DNA of 64,000 bases, taken from positions 4,134 through 68,133 of the forward strand of contig CAKSWQ010000008.1 of NCBI GenBank assembly GCA_934512105.1, given 5' to 3'. This document shows, piece after piece, positions 17,350 to 25,536 of the stretch. Made by a program: the position numbers and the translations under genes. Within the stretch, counting starts at the first letter, position 1. Each line of letters begins with the position of its first letter. The stretch is from an uncultured Faecalibacterium sp. (GTDB lineage: Bacteria; Bacillota; Clostridia; Oscillospirales; Ruminococcaceae). The notes below the pieces were generated by a model that saw nothing but the letters and a program-made list of their open reading frames with translations, was not told the DNA's origin and did not search any database.

Positions 17350-17394
17350 AAAAGGAGGCCGCCGCACAGTATTTGTACAGCAGCCTCCTTTTGG
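17350..17394 (+). terminator. Terminator of the Tp47/FMN/NapH operon
   Basis: AAAAGGAGGC pairs with GCCTCCTTTT around a 23-base loop, immediately after the NapH-like stop codon. Confidence 0.75.
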
Positions 17395-17413
17395 CTGGGA
17401 GCTCTATCATTTC

Positions 17414-17454
17414 GGAACGCCGGAGCGTCTGCGGACGCTCCGGCGTTCCATTTT
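17414..17454. terminator. Bidirectional terminator between convergent operons
   Basis: A 16-bp perfect stem, GGAACGCCGGAGCGTC with loop TGCG, lies between the NapH-like gene and the P-type ATPase and is followed by ATTTTT on the plus strand. Its core, GGAGCGTC-TGCG-GACGCTCC, is repeated at 23257-23292. Confidence 0.85.
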
Positions 17455-19544
17455 TACAGGGAAGGCTTCTGCTCCAGCAGGTCTGTCATGCTGCGCAGGC
17501 TGATGCCAAGAGTGGAAAGGTTATGCAGCATCGCGCTGGTGGCAGGGGGCAGGATGCCCAGAGCACCCAGAAGGATGAGCGCGGAGTTGAAGCTGAGGAC
17601 AAAGCGGTAATTGCTGCCCACCCGCTTTTGCAGGGCGTTGGCAATGGCTTTTAAGGTCACCAGTTCTTCCAGACTGTCGGCGCGGATGGTCACATCGGCG
17701 ATCTCCCGGGCGATGGCGGCACCGGAATGGATGGCGATGCCGATATCTGCCGCCGACAAAGCGGGCGAATCGTTGATGCCGTCGCCGATCATCACCACCG
17801 TATGTCCTGCGGCCTTTGCGTCACGGACAAAGGCGGCTTTATCCTCCGGCAGCACCTCCGCAAAGCAGCGGTCTACCCCCACCTGTGCCGCAATGGCGCG
17901 GGCGGTGCGGTCGCTGTCGCCGGTCATCATGACCGTCTGGGCAATGCCCAGCTTCCGAAGCTGGCGCAGCACCTGTGCCGCCTCCGGGCGCAGGGGGTCT
18001 GCGATGCAGATGACCCCCGCCAGCACCCCGGACGCTGCCAGATACAGGTGGGAATACTGGGGGTCCAGCGCATCGAACTTTGCCTGTTCCCCTGCCGGGA
18101 TGGTGCAGCCCTCATCCTCAAAAATGAAGTGGGCGCTGCCGATGACCACCCGCGTACCGCCCACCCGGCTGGCAATGCCGTGTGCCACGATGTACTCCAC
18201 CTCAGAGTGCATCTCTTCGTGGGAGATACCCCGCTCCTTGGCGGCGCGGACAACAGCGTTTGCCATGGAATGGGGGAAGTGCTCTTCCAGACAGGCGGCC
18301 AGCTGCAATACCTCCTGCTCCCCGCAGCCGGAGAAGGGCACTACCTGCACCACCTGCGGAGTGGCGCGGGTGAGGGTGCCGGTCTTATCGAACACGATGG
18401 TGTCCGCCTTTGCCAGCGCTTCCAGATACTTGCCGCCCTTTACAGTGATGTGGTATTCCCCGCACTCCCGCATGGCAGAGAGCACTGCCAGCGGCATGGA
18501 AAGCTTCAGCGCACAGGAGAAGTCCACCATCAAAATGGAGATGGCGCGGGTGACGTTGCAGGTAAAGGCGTAGGTAGCCACCGTACCGGCAAGGCACCAC
18601 GGCACCAGACGGTCGGCAAGCTGCAAAGCCCGGTTCTCGGTGCCAGACTTGAGCTTTTCCGATTCCTCGATCATCGCCACGATCTTATCGTAGCGGTTGG
18701 CACCGCCCTCGGCTTTAGCCACAAGGACGCATTCGCCCTCTTCCACCACCGTACCGGCGTAGACGGTAGCCCCGGCGGTCTTGCGCACCGGCATGGACTC
18801 GCCGGTCAGGGCGGCCTGATTGACCATGGCTTCGCCTTCCAGCACCATGCCGTCCAGCGGGATCATGTTACCGGAGCGCACCACTACCTCGTCCCCGGCG
18901 TGGACGCGGGTCAAGGGCACCAGCACCTCGCCCTGCGGGGTGCGCACCCAGACCTTATCCACGTTCAGCGCCATGCTGCGGGCAAGGTCGTCCAAGCTCT
19001 TTTTCCGCGTCCACTCCTCCAGCAGACTGCCCACCGTCAGCAGGAACATCACCGAGCCGGCGGTGCTGTAATCGCCCCGCAGGAGGGAGGCGGTGATGCT
19101 GAGTGCATCCAGCACCTCCACTTCCAGCTTGCGGTGCAGCAGGCAGCGGACGCCCTTCCAGACAAAAGCGATGGAGCGCCACACCGTATAGGCCGCCGCG
19201 ATGGGCGCGGGCAGGAATACCTTGCGGAACACCCGGCCTGCCACAAGGTTGACCATCTTTTCCTGATATTCCTGATTGATCTTCCGACTGTCGTGGGAGG
19301 TGACCAGCACCTCTAATTCTTCGTTGTCAAAGCGGTAGGCTGCCAGCAGGGTGACGGCGTCCTTCCGGCTGCCCCGATAGGTCAGCACCACATCTCCGGT
19401 GCGCTCGTAGACGGTGGCTTTCTGGACGTTATCCTGTCCGTTCAGGTAGGCTTCCAGCACATCTGCCCGGTGCAGCGTCATGCGCACAGCGCAGACGTGC
19501 ACCCGCATCCGTCCCTTCCCTTCATGTAAGATCGTACATTTCAT
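17454..19544 (-). CDS. P1B-type heavy-metal ATPase, FezB-like
   Basis: The 696-residue P-type ATPase has TGES, DKTGT (about residue 385), MTGDSDRT and GDGINDSPAL. The transmembrane metal motif is SCALKLSMP instead of CPC/SPC, and the N-terminus lacks CxxC, beginning with an Arg-rich KGRMRVHVCAVRM region. These are features I associate with the P1B-6 group whose member FezB is needed for ferrosomes, membrane-bound iron stores in Clostridioides difficile and Desulfovibrio. The start at 19544 avoids a terminator hairpin overlapping an upstream in-frame codon. Its partner is the DUF6110 gene just upstream. The iron role is inferred. Confidence 0.85.
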   Translation of the reverse strand: MKCTILHEGKGRMRVHVCAVRMTLHRADVLEAYLNGQDNVQKATVYERTGDVVLTYRGSRKDAVTLLAAYRFDNEELEVLVTSHDSRKINQEYQEKMVNLVAGRVFRKVFLPAPIAAAYTVWRSIAFVWKGVRCLLHRKLEVEVLDALSITASLLRGDYSTAGSVMFLLTVGSLLEEWTRKKSLDDLARSMALNVDKVWVRTPQGEVLVPLTRVHAGDEVVVRSGNMIPLDGMVLEGEAMVNQAALTGESMPVRKTAGATVYAGTVVEEGECVLVAKAEGGANRYDKIVAMIEESEKLKSGTENRALQLADRLVPWCLAGTVATYAFTCNVTRAISILMVDFSCALKLSMPLAVLSAMRECGEYHITVKGGKYLEALAKADTIVFDKTGTLTRATPQVVQVVPFSGCGEQEVLQLAACLEEHFPHSMANAVVRAAKERGISHEEMHSEVEYIVAHGIASRVGGTRVVIGSAHFIFEDEGCTIPAGEQAKFDALDPQYSHLYLAASGVLAGVICIADPLRPEAAQVLRQLRKLGIAQTVMMTGDSDRTARAIAAQVGVDRCFAEVLPEDKAAFVRDAKAAGHTVVMIGDGINDSPALSAADIGIAIHSGAAIAREIADVTIRADSLEELVTLKAIANALQKRVGSNYRFVLSFNSALILLGALGILPPATSAMLHNLSTLGISLRSMTDLLEQKPSL

Positions 19545-19566
19545 TGCTTTTCTTACCCCTCTGCGT

Positions 19567-19592
19567 AAAAAAGAGCCGCCCAAGGGCGGCTC
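19567..19592 (-). terminator. Internal terminator between DUF6110 gene and ATPase
   Basis: On the minus strand GAGCCGCCC-TT-GGGCGGCTC is followed by TTTTTTACG, a textbook intrinsic terminator. It sits between two genes likely to act together and would give more of the small protein than of the ATPase. Confidence 0.8.
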
Positions 19593-19604
19593 CGCTGCGT
19601 TGTA

Positions 19605-19904
19605 TCACTGTGCAGTCTGCTCTGCGGGCTGCTCTTCAGCCTGTTCTGCAGCCGTATCCTCGATGACCTCCTGTGCAGCCTCGGCGGCACGGCTCTCGTT
19701 GATGGCCTTTGCATCGGCAAGGATGTCACCGGCCTCTTCCTGCACCTTATTCACGGTCTGCATGGTGCAGTCCTTCATCCGCAGCACCGCAGCGGTGGTC
19801 TGTGTGTAGACCTTTTTAGCGTCCTTGCTGGACAGCACCTTGAAACCGGCAGAGCCGAACACCACACCGCCCAAAAACAGTGCAAGCTTTTTTGTATCAA
19901 ACAT
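19605..19904 (-). CDS. DUF6110 family protein, FezA-like
   Basis: The 99-residue protein begins MFDTKKLALFLGGVVFGSAG, with a short Gly-rich hydrophobic segment, then the conserved KVLSSKDAKKVYTQTTAA and a helical middle. The last 30 residues are Ala/Glu/Gln-rich and low in complexity. This matches DUF6110, a family found beside P1B-type ATPases in Clostridia and, as I recall, including FezA of the C. difficile ferrosome operon. It is upstream of the FezB-like ATPase with a terminator between them. Function here is inferred from that pairing. Confidence 0.75.
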   Translation of the reverse strand: MFDTKKLALFLGGVVFGSAGFKVLSSKDAKKVYTQTTAAVLRMKDCTMQTVNKVQEEAGDILADAKAINESRAAEAAQEVIEDTAAEQAEEQPAEQTAQ

Positions 19905-19976
19905 CTTTATCCCTCGTTTCTTTGTTTCCCATCTGTGTGCCCGCGCCCTTGAGCGGGGCGGGCTCTTTATCTTTGT

Positions 19977-20004
19977 ATTGTAGCACGCTTTCGGGCTTTT
20001 TCAA
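19977..20004 (-). promoter_or_regulatory. Promoter of the DUF6110/ATPase pair
   Basis: On the minus strand TTGAAA (20004-19999) and TACAAT (19982-19977) are 16 bases apart, about 70 bases before the DUF6110 start. The putative operator lies 14 bases upstream of the -35 box. Confidence 0.6.
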
Positions 20005-20018
20005 TATTTTCTGACGAT

Positions 20019-20034
20019 GTTAGGATGCATTAAC
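20019..20034. promoter_or_regulatory. Putative DtxR-type operator (GTTA-N8-TAAC), site 2
   Basis: GTTAGGATGCATTAAC matches the palindrome seen at 13411, and an extra half-site GTTAG follows at 20038. The site is upstream of the -35 box of the promoter I identified, so either another start site is used or the regulator acts differently here. Confidence 0.5.
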
Positions 20035-20057
20035 ATTGTTAGTGAAAGTTTGTGCCG

Positions 20058-20095
20058 CAAAAAAACAGGGCGCTCCCCGGAGGAAGCGCCCTGTT
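20058..20095 (-). terminator. Terminator of mgtE
   Basis: AACAGGGCGCT pairs with AGCGCCCTGTT around a 10-base loop; on the minus strand a TTTTTT run follows. It lies 12 bases beyond the mgtE stop. Confidence 0.85.
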
Positions 20096-20106
20096 TGATA
20101 CATCCG

Positions 20107-21483
20107 TTACGCAAGGTGGAACAGGTCGATCAGCACGACCATGGCAAGGCCATAGTAGACCACGACCGCCACCAGATCGTTGATCGTGGTGATCAGCGGG
20201 CCGGAAGCGACCGCCGGGTCGATATGGATCTTGTGGAACAGCATCGGGATCAGCGTGCCCACCAGACTGGAAATGACCATGGAAACGATCAGTGACAGCC
20301 CGACACAGCCGGACAACAAAAACGCCGAGGTCCAGACGTAGCCCTTGAAAAAGTGGATGTAGCAGCCCAGAAAGCCCAAAGCCATCACGGCCAGAATGGC
20401 ACCGTTCAAAAGGCCCACACGGGTCTCCTTCCAGAGCAGCTGTAATTTTTTGGAAAGGGTCAGGTTTTCGTCTACCAGCACACGGATGGTCACAGCCAGC
20501 GACTGGGTACCAACGTTACCGGCCATATCCAGCACCATGGACTGGAAGCAGATGACCACCGGCAGCACCGCTACCACCGATTCAAAGGCACCGACAACCG
20601 AGGAGACCAGCATCCCGAGGAACAGCAGAGCGATCAGCCACGGGAGACGCTTTTTCACGCTTTCAAAAACGCTTTCGTTCAGATCCTCCTCGCCGGTCAG
20701 GCCGCCCAGCTTTGCGTAGTCATCGCCCATCTCATCATCGACCAGCTCGACCACATCGGACGAGGTGATGATGCCCACCAGCTTACCGGCATCGTTCAGC
20801 ACCGGCAGGCTGCGCTCCGCGTAGTCCACGATGCGGTCGATACAATCGCTGACCTGCTCCCGGTCTGTGACATAGGGATAGGAGCGGACGATCAGGCTTT
20901 CCAGACTTTCCTCTGCCCGTGCAATGATGAGGTCCTTCAGGTCGATGGCGCCGTAGAAGTGCTCGTTTTCGTCCACCACATACAGCGTGGAGATATTGTC
21001 GTTTTCTCCGGCCTGCTTTACCAGCTCGCTCATCGCCTGCCGGATGGTCATATCGTTTTTGATGGAGATGTAGTTGGTGGTCATCCTGCTGCCGATCTCG
21101 TCCTCGTCATAGGAGAGCAGCATCTTCACATCTTCAACCGAGTCTTTGTCCAGCTTGTTGACGATCTCATTTTTATCGGTATCGTCAAGGTCTTCCAGTG
21201 CGTCCACCGCATCGTCCGAGTCCATATTGGAAATGACCTTTGCAGCCTCGTGGCTGGGCAGCTCCTTCAGGTACGGCTCGGCATCGTCCAGATAGGTAAA
21301 GATCTCGGCAACGGTATCCACGCCCAGGATGGAATAGAGCGACTGGCGTTCAGCGGGGGTCAGTGCCTCCAACGCGTCCGCCAGATCCTTTTCATGGTAA
21401 TCAGACAGTTTTTCAGCCAGCTCTGCCTTGGGCAGACCGCTGTGAATGATGCTCAGAATTTCCTGCACATAATTCTTCTGCAT
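20107..21483 (-). CDS. mgtE: Magnesium transporter MgtE
   Basis: The 458-residue protein has the MgtE layout. A cytoplasmic N-domain of helical repeats (about residues 1-130, with the Asp-rich MDSDDAVDALEDLDD) is followed by two CBS domains (about 135-255), a plug helix and five membrane segments. The pore part includes GNVGTQSLAVTIR, close to the family's GNxGxQ signature, and IHIDPAVASGPLITT. It is a Mg-gated channel in the cytoplasmic membrane. AGGAGGAAC precedes the ATG. Confidence 0.95.
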   Translation of the reverse strand: MQKNYVQEILSIIHSGLPKAELAEKLSDYHEKDLADALEALTPAERQSLYSILGVDTVAEIFTYLDDAEPYLKELPSHEAAKVISNMDSDDAVDALEDLDDTDKNEIVNKLDKDSVEDVKMLLSYDEDEIGSRMTTNYISIKNDMTIRQAMSELVKQAGENDNISTLYVVDENEHFYGAIDLKDLIIARAEESLESLIVRSYPYVTDREQVSDCIDRIVDYAERSLPVLNDAGKLVGIITSSDVVELVDDEMGDDYAKLGGLTGEEDLNESVFESVKKRLPWLIALLFLGMLVSSVVGAFESVVAVLPVVICFQSMVLDMAGNVGTQSLAVTIRVLVDENLTLSKKLQLLWKETRVGLLNGAILAVMALGFLGCYIHFFKGYVWTSAFLLSGCVGLSLIVSMVISSLVGTLIPMLFHKIHIDPAVASGPLITTINDLVAVVVYYGLAMVVLIDLFHLA

Positions 21484-21552
21484 GGTAGTTCCTCCTGATT
21501 CCGCGAGTTCGACAAATCAAAATCCATCGCTCCGCTTCAAATTTTGCACTTC

Positions 21553-21581
21553 ATCATAGCACATCCGGTATGCGGCGGCAA
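21553..21581 (-). promoter_or_regulatory. Candidate promoter for mgtE
   Basis: On the minus strand TTGCCG (21581-21576) and TATGAT (21558-21553) are 17 bases apart, about 70 bases before the start codon. I see no M-box structure in the short leader. Confidence 0.6.
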
Positions 21582-21692
21582 CCCTGCCAACGTGAATTTT
21601 TTGTAAAAATTCGGGCACAAAAATCCCTGCCAAAGCAAAAGGCTCTGGCGGGAAAGGAAGAGTCCCTGCCGCTTGCGCAAAGCTTGCAAAAA

Positions 21693-21737
21693 CAAAAAAT
21701 CCGAACCCTTCTCCTATCGAGAAAAGGTTCGGATTTT
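21693..21737 (-). terminator. Terminator after tRNA-Leu(CAG)
   Basis: AAAATCCGAACC pairs with GGTTCGGATTTT and, on the minus strand, runs into T residues, eight bases beyond the tRNA end. Confidence 0.85.
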
Positions 21738-21744
21738 CATTGTT

Positions 21745-21831
21745 TGGTGCGGATAAGAGGACTTGAACCTCCACCGAGTTGCCCCGATTAGAACCTGAAT
21801 CTAACGCGTCTGCCAATTCCGCCATATCCGC
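21745..21831 (-). tRNA. tRNA-Leu (anticodon CAG)
   Basis: On the minus strand the gene starts GCGGATATGGCGGAATTGG and ends TATCCGC-A-CCA. The acceptor arm GCGGATA pairs with TATCCGC; the anticodon arm TTAGA-TTCAGGT-TCTAA shows anticodon CAG, reading CUG. A long variable arm (class II) and a normal T arm GAGGTTCAAGTCCTC are present, and CCA is encoded. The CUG-decoding identity fits a high-GC genome. Confidence 0.93.
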
Positions 21832-22076
21832 ATATTCTGTTGTGTTCGTGAGCTGTAACGCTCGGAACGATAGTTATTATACCAGATGCGGCAAAATTGT
21901 CAAGCACTTTTTTGAAAATCTTTTCATCTTTTTGAAAAGAATCATACTTTCGCATTTTTTGCAAACCGTGCGGTTGCACTATCCGCTGCGCAAGTGTTTT
22001 AGGCAGCTTTTCCGGCTGCATTCCGGCATTTGCAGACGCGCTGCGGCACATTATGTGCGCTATGCCCGTTTTGGGT

Positions 22077-22105
22077 TTGACAGGGTTTTTGCGGCGATGT
22101 AGAAT
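22077..22105 (+). promoter_or_regulatory. Promoter of the threonine aldolase gene
   Basis: TTGACA (22077-22082) and TAGAAT (22100-22105) are 17 bases apart, with the start codon 45 bases downstream. The rest of the gap between the tRNA and this gene (21832-22076) shows nothing I recognise. Confidence 0.8.
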
Positions 22106-22149
22106 AGAGGTATTGTTTTCTCAGAAACTAAATAGAGGAGCGTTTTGCC

Positions 22150-23172
22150 ATGCTGTATTTTGAAAACGACTACTGCGAGGGTGCACACCCCGCCATTTTG
22201 CAAAAGCTGACCGAGACCAACTTTGAAAAGGTCTCCGGCTACGGCACCGACCCCTACTGCGCCAGCGCCCGGGAGAAGATCCGCGCCGCCTGCGCCTGCC
22301 CGGAGGCCGATGTGCAGTTCATCTCCGGCGGCACCCAGAGCAACGCCATCGTCATCGCGTCCATGCTGCAGCGGTGGCAGGGCGTAGTGGCTGCTGCCAC
22401 CGGCCATGTGGCCGGGCACGAGGCCGGTGCCATTGAGTACACCGGCCACAAGGTCATTACCCTGCCCCAGCACAACGGCAAGCTGGATGCCGCCGAGCTG
22501 CGGGCGCTGGTGGCTACCTTCTACGCCGACGACAACCACGACCACATGGTGTTCCCCGGCATGGTGTACATCTCCCACCCCACCGAGTACGGCACCCTGT
22601 ACACCAAGGCCGAGCTGGAAGCTTTGCACGCTGTGTGTCAGGAGTACAAGATGCCGCTGTTCTTAGACGGTGCACGGCTGGGCTACGGTCTGGCTGCCGA
22701 GGGCACGGACGTGACGCTGGCCGACCTTGCCCGGCTGACCGATGTGTTCTACATCGGCGGCACCAAGGTGGGTGCGCTGTGCGGCGAGGCTGTGGTGTTC
22801 CCCCACGGCGCACCGGCACACTTTATGACCATGGTCAAGCAGCAGGGCGCACTGCTGGCAAAGGGGCGGCTGCTGGGCATCCAGTTCGACGTGCTGTTCA
22901 CGGATGACCTGTACTTCTCCATCAGCAAAAACGCCATTGCCACCGCCAACCGCCTGAAAGCCGGTTTTGCGGCAAAGGGCTACCGCTTCTTCATGGATTC
23001 CCCCACGAACCAGATCTTCCTTGTGCTGGAAAACGCCCAGCTAGCTGCGCTGGAAGGCAAGGCAAAGTTCGGCTTCTGGGAGAAGTTCGACGACACCCAC
23101 ACCGTGGTGCGCATCGCCACCAGTTGGGCCACCCGCATGGACGAGGTGGAAGCACTGATTGCCCTGATGTGA
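22150..23172 (+). CDS. Low-specificity L-threonine aldolase family (PLP enzyme)
   Basis: The 340-residue protein belongs to the beta-eliminating lyase/threonine aldolase group, which cleaves threonine or related beta-hydroxy amino acids to glycine and an aldehyde using PLP. Evidence: the N-terminal FENDYCEGAHPAIL, the aromatic/His region ATGHVAGHEAG, the Asp in LFLDGARLGYGL that contacts PLP, and the Schiff-base Lys in FYIGGTKVGALCGE. Length fits the family. It is a single-gene transcript with its own promoter and terminator. Confidence 0.9.
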   Translation: MLYFENDYCEGAHPAILQKLTETNFEKVSGYGTDPYCASAREKIRAACACPEADVQFISGGTQSNAIVIASMLQRWQGVVAAATGHVAGHEAGAIEYTGHKVITLPQHNGKLDAAELRALVATFYADDNHDHMVFPGMVYISHPTEYGTLYTKAELEALHAVCQEYKMPLFLDGARLGYGLAAEGTDVTLADLARLTDVFYIGGTKVGALCGEAVVFPHGAPAHFMTMVKQQGALLAKGRLLGIQFDVLFTDDLYFSISKNAIATANRLKAGFAAKGYRFFMDSPTNQIFLVLENAQLAALEGKAKFGFWEKFDDTHTVVRIATSWATRMDEVEALIALM

Positions 23173-23193
23173 TCCTGCGCCCCTTTTGGGGGA

Positions 23194-23256
23194 GAACGAT
23201 TTGAATGCCCTCCGCGTTGCTTTGGGCATTTTTAGCGGAAAAGCATTTATAATTTT
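23194..23256 (+). repeat. Short dispersed repeat, family B copy 1
   Basis: The segment reads AACGATTTGAATGCCCTCCG, then CGTTGC..GGGCAT and TTAGCGGAAAA. It matches 40413-40476 and, inverted, 51622-51687. In each case it lies directly before a terminator hairpin. Confidence 0.65.
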
Positions 23257-23298
23257 GGAACAGCGGAGCGTCTGCGGACGCTCCGCTGTTCCGTTTTC
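23257..23298. terminator. Terminator between threonine aldolase and Gfo/Idh genes
   Basis: A 16-bp perfect stem GGAACAGCGGAGCGTC with loop TGCG is followed by GTTTTC. It lies between convergent genes. Confidence 0.85.
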
Positions 23299-23342
23299 AC
23301 GGAAAAGGCTCAGAAGCACCTGTCGGCGCTTCTGAGCCTTTT

Positions 23343-24365
23343 TTATCTTTCTTCTGTGTTCCACGGCTGCGGGGTGCTTTCCAGCGGCTGACCGGCGGCA
23401 AGGGCGCGTTCCATCAGCAGGGCAAGGTAGGCGTCCTGCAAGGCGTCTGCCAGCGGATACACCTCTGCCCCGCCGGCAAGATAGCCCTGCATCCTGTCCA
23501 GAAAACAGGCGATGGCGGTCTCGTCCTCGTTAAGCCCTGCCTGCGCGGCGGCAGCTGCCAGCGGGTCGGGCAGCGGGGTCAGCTGACGGCACACCGGCTC
23601 TCCGGCGGCATCCAGACAGCGCAGGGTGTCGTCGAACACTTCGCCCCGCTCCCCCTGCACGCTGGTGTGGGTGCTGCGCAGGTAGGAGTGGTACTGCACG
23701 CCGTTAAAATCCAGAAACGCCGTGCCGCCGCCTGCAAACTCCAGCGTGTGCTGCTGCAGGGTCTTTTCCACCAGAGCGCCGTTATGCACCGCGCCCCAGC
23801 GGGAATCCGTCTCGATGATCTTTTCCGTCCAGCTGCGTCCGGTCACCCGCACCGGCTGCTGCCCGACATGCAGGAACTGCCGCGCAAGGCTGACTGCGTG
23901 GTAGCCGTGCGCCACCGACAGCCGGGCAAACTGCGGCGTGCCCAGCGCGCCGCTGTGCACCGCCGCCAGCCGTTTTGCCAGCGTGGGGTACAGCCAGTAC
24001 TGCTCTGCCACCTGCAGCTTTGCGCCCTGCCGGTGCAGCTGCCAGAGGGCGCGCAGGGCGTCCTCCTCCAGCGCCGCCGGGGTCTCGCACAGCACGGCAA
24101 AGCCCCGGGCGAGCCATTCGGTGCTGACGGCGGCGATGGACGCTTTATTCACCGCCACCACCACAAGGTCCGGGTGCAGGGCAATGCACTGCTCCACCGA
24201 GGTGCTTACCGGCACGCCGTACTCTCGGTGCATTTTTTCGGCCTTTTCCTCCGTGCGACAAAGCATGGCGCACAGCTCGAACCGCTCCGGCATTGCCTGC
24301 GCGATGCGCCAGTAAAACAGCGACCGCCAACCGGAGCCTACCACAATAAACCGCAGCTTAGCCAT
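23343..24365 (-). CDS. Gfo/Idh/MocA family oxidoreductase (second of a pair)
   Basis: The 340-residue protein begins MAKLRFIVVGSGWRSLF, a Rossmann dinucleotide-binding start, followed by the VVVAVNKASIAAV and LCETPAAL segments of Gfo/Idh/MocA NAD(P)-dependent dehydrogenases. ETP stands where most members have the E-K-P signature, so the usual catalytic Lys appears replaced. The ATG at 24365 overlaps the preceding oxidoreductase by eight bases and so is preferred over a longer in-frame start. Substrate is unknown, probably a sugar or a related polyol. Confidence 0.8.
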   Translation of the reverse strand: MAKLRFIVVGSGWRSLFYWRIAQAMPERFELCAMLCRTEEKAEKMHREYGVPVSTSVEQCIALHPDLVVVAVNKASIAAVSTEWLARGFAVLCETPAALEEDALRALWQLHRQGAKLQVAEQYWLYPTLAKRLAAVHSGALGTPQFARLSVAHGYHAVSLARQFLHVGQQPVRVTGRSWTEKIIETDSRWGAVHNGALVEKTLQQHTLEFAGGGTAFLDFNGVQYHSYLRSTHTSVQGERGEVFDDTLRCLDAAGEPVCRQLTPLPDPLAAAAAQAGLNEDETAIACFLDRMQGYLAGGAEVYPLADALQDAYLALLMERALAAGQPLESTPQPWNTEER

Positions 24366-25482
24366 TTGCCTGTTCCTCCTGAATATGCTTTTGCAGCTCC
24401 TGCTCAAACCGGTCTGCGTCCAGCGGCAGGGTGATCTTTTCCCCCAGCCATGCGGACAGATAAGCCGCATCGGTCAGTTCCAGCGCCCGCACGCCCTCCA
24501 CGCCGGGGGCGGTCAGGGGCGTGCCGTGCAGGATGGCATCCGCAAAGTTTGCCAGCATTTCCGGGTAAGGCTCTGCCTGCGGCGCGAACTGCTCGGTGGT
24601 GGTAGTCTCGGTAAGCTTCTGGCGCTCGGTGCAATCGGCGGTGCGGCGGTAGGTCTCGGTGTCCGGCGCGTAGGTGCGCAGGGTGAGGGTATCCTCTTCC
24701 AGCAGGGCGGTGCCCTTGGTGCCCACGATCTCCAACCGCTCGGTGTAGCTGCCCTCGCCGGTGGAAAGGATAAAGGTAGCCGTGCGCTGCTGCGGGTACT
24801 CCATCAGCAGGGTAGCTTCATCGTCCACCATGAAATCGTTATACTTGCCGTAGGGGATCACAGCATAAATACTGGTTGGCATCCCGAACAGCCACTGCCA
24901 AATGTCCAGAATGTGCTGGCCCTGATTGAGCAGCGCGCCGCCGCCCTCCCCTGCCCAGCTGGAACGCCAGCTGCCGGAGCGGTGGTACATCCATGTGCGG
25001 AAGTAGCGGCTGTTTTCCAGCTGCACCCGCTTGATCTCGCCCAATGCCCCATCATCCAGTAATTTTTTAAGCCGCATATACTTTTTGTAGCGGCGCTGAT
25101 GGAACATCATGGCAAAAACAAGGCCGCTTTTTTCGGCGGCGCGGTTCATTTCCAGCGCCGGTGCCAGCGCGTTTGCGCTGGGCTTGTCGCACAGAACGTG
25201 CTTGCCGTGGGCAAAAGCCTGCATCACCAGCGCCGGGTGGGTCTTGTGCGGGGTGACCACCAGCACGGCGTCAAACTCCTCCGCGTGGGTGTACAGCACC
25301 TCGGCGCTGGGGCACACCCGCACCGTATCCGGCAGGGTGTCTTTTGCCCACTGCTGCGCCCCGGCGCTGCGGCAGACCACGGCGGTCAGGCGCAATGCGC
25401 CTGCCTTTCCTTCTGCGATCATCCGGGCATACTTGCGCCCCATGACCCCTGTACCGATGACGGCTGCGCGTACTTCCTGCAT
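24358..25482 (-). CDS. Gfo/Idh/MocA family oxidoreductase (first of a pair)
   Basis: The 374-residue NAD(P)-dependent dehydrogenase begins VRAAVIGTGVMGRKYAR (Rossmann Gly motif) and has the family's catalytic Lys in HVLCDKPSANAL (DKP in place of EKP), then GGGALLNQGQHILDIWQW, matching the conserved G-G...D-x-G-x-H-x-x-D region. It is translationally coupled to the second oxidoreductase and follows the CobW-like gene by 54 bases. The two enzymes may act on the same substrate in opposite or successive steps. Confidence 0.87.
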   Translation of the reverse strand: MQEVRAAVIGTGVMGRKYARMIAEGKAGALRLTAVVCRSAGAQQWAKDTLPDTVRVCPSAEVLYTHAEEFDAVLVVTPHKTHPALVMQAFAHGKHVLCDKPSANALAPALEMNRAAEKSGLVFAMMFHQRRYKKYMRLKKLLDDGALGEIKRVQLENSRYFRTWMYHRSGSWRSSWAGEGGGALLNQGQHILDIWQWLFGMPTSIYAVIPYGKYNDFMVDDEATLLMEYPQQRTATFILSTGEGSYTERLEIVGTKGTALLEEDTLTLRTYAPDTETYRRTADCTERQKLTETTTTEQFAPQAEPYPEMLANFADAILHGTPLTAPGVEGVRALELTDAAYLSAWLGEKITLPLDADRFEQELQKHIQEEQANG

Positions 25483-25536
25483 GACGGTCCCTCCTGTTTT
25501 TCCACAATGTGTTTTGTTATGGGGGAAAACTGCCTT

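Noticed and set aside
21484..21744. An M-box magnesium riboswitch before mgtE
   Set aside because: The leader between promoter and start is only about 60 bases and shows none of the multi-stem structure.
21517..21825. A 102-residue frame on the minus strand starting MAELADALDSGSN
   Set aside because: It is the tRNA-Leu(CAG) gene and its terminator read as protein, a common annotation artefact.
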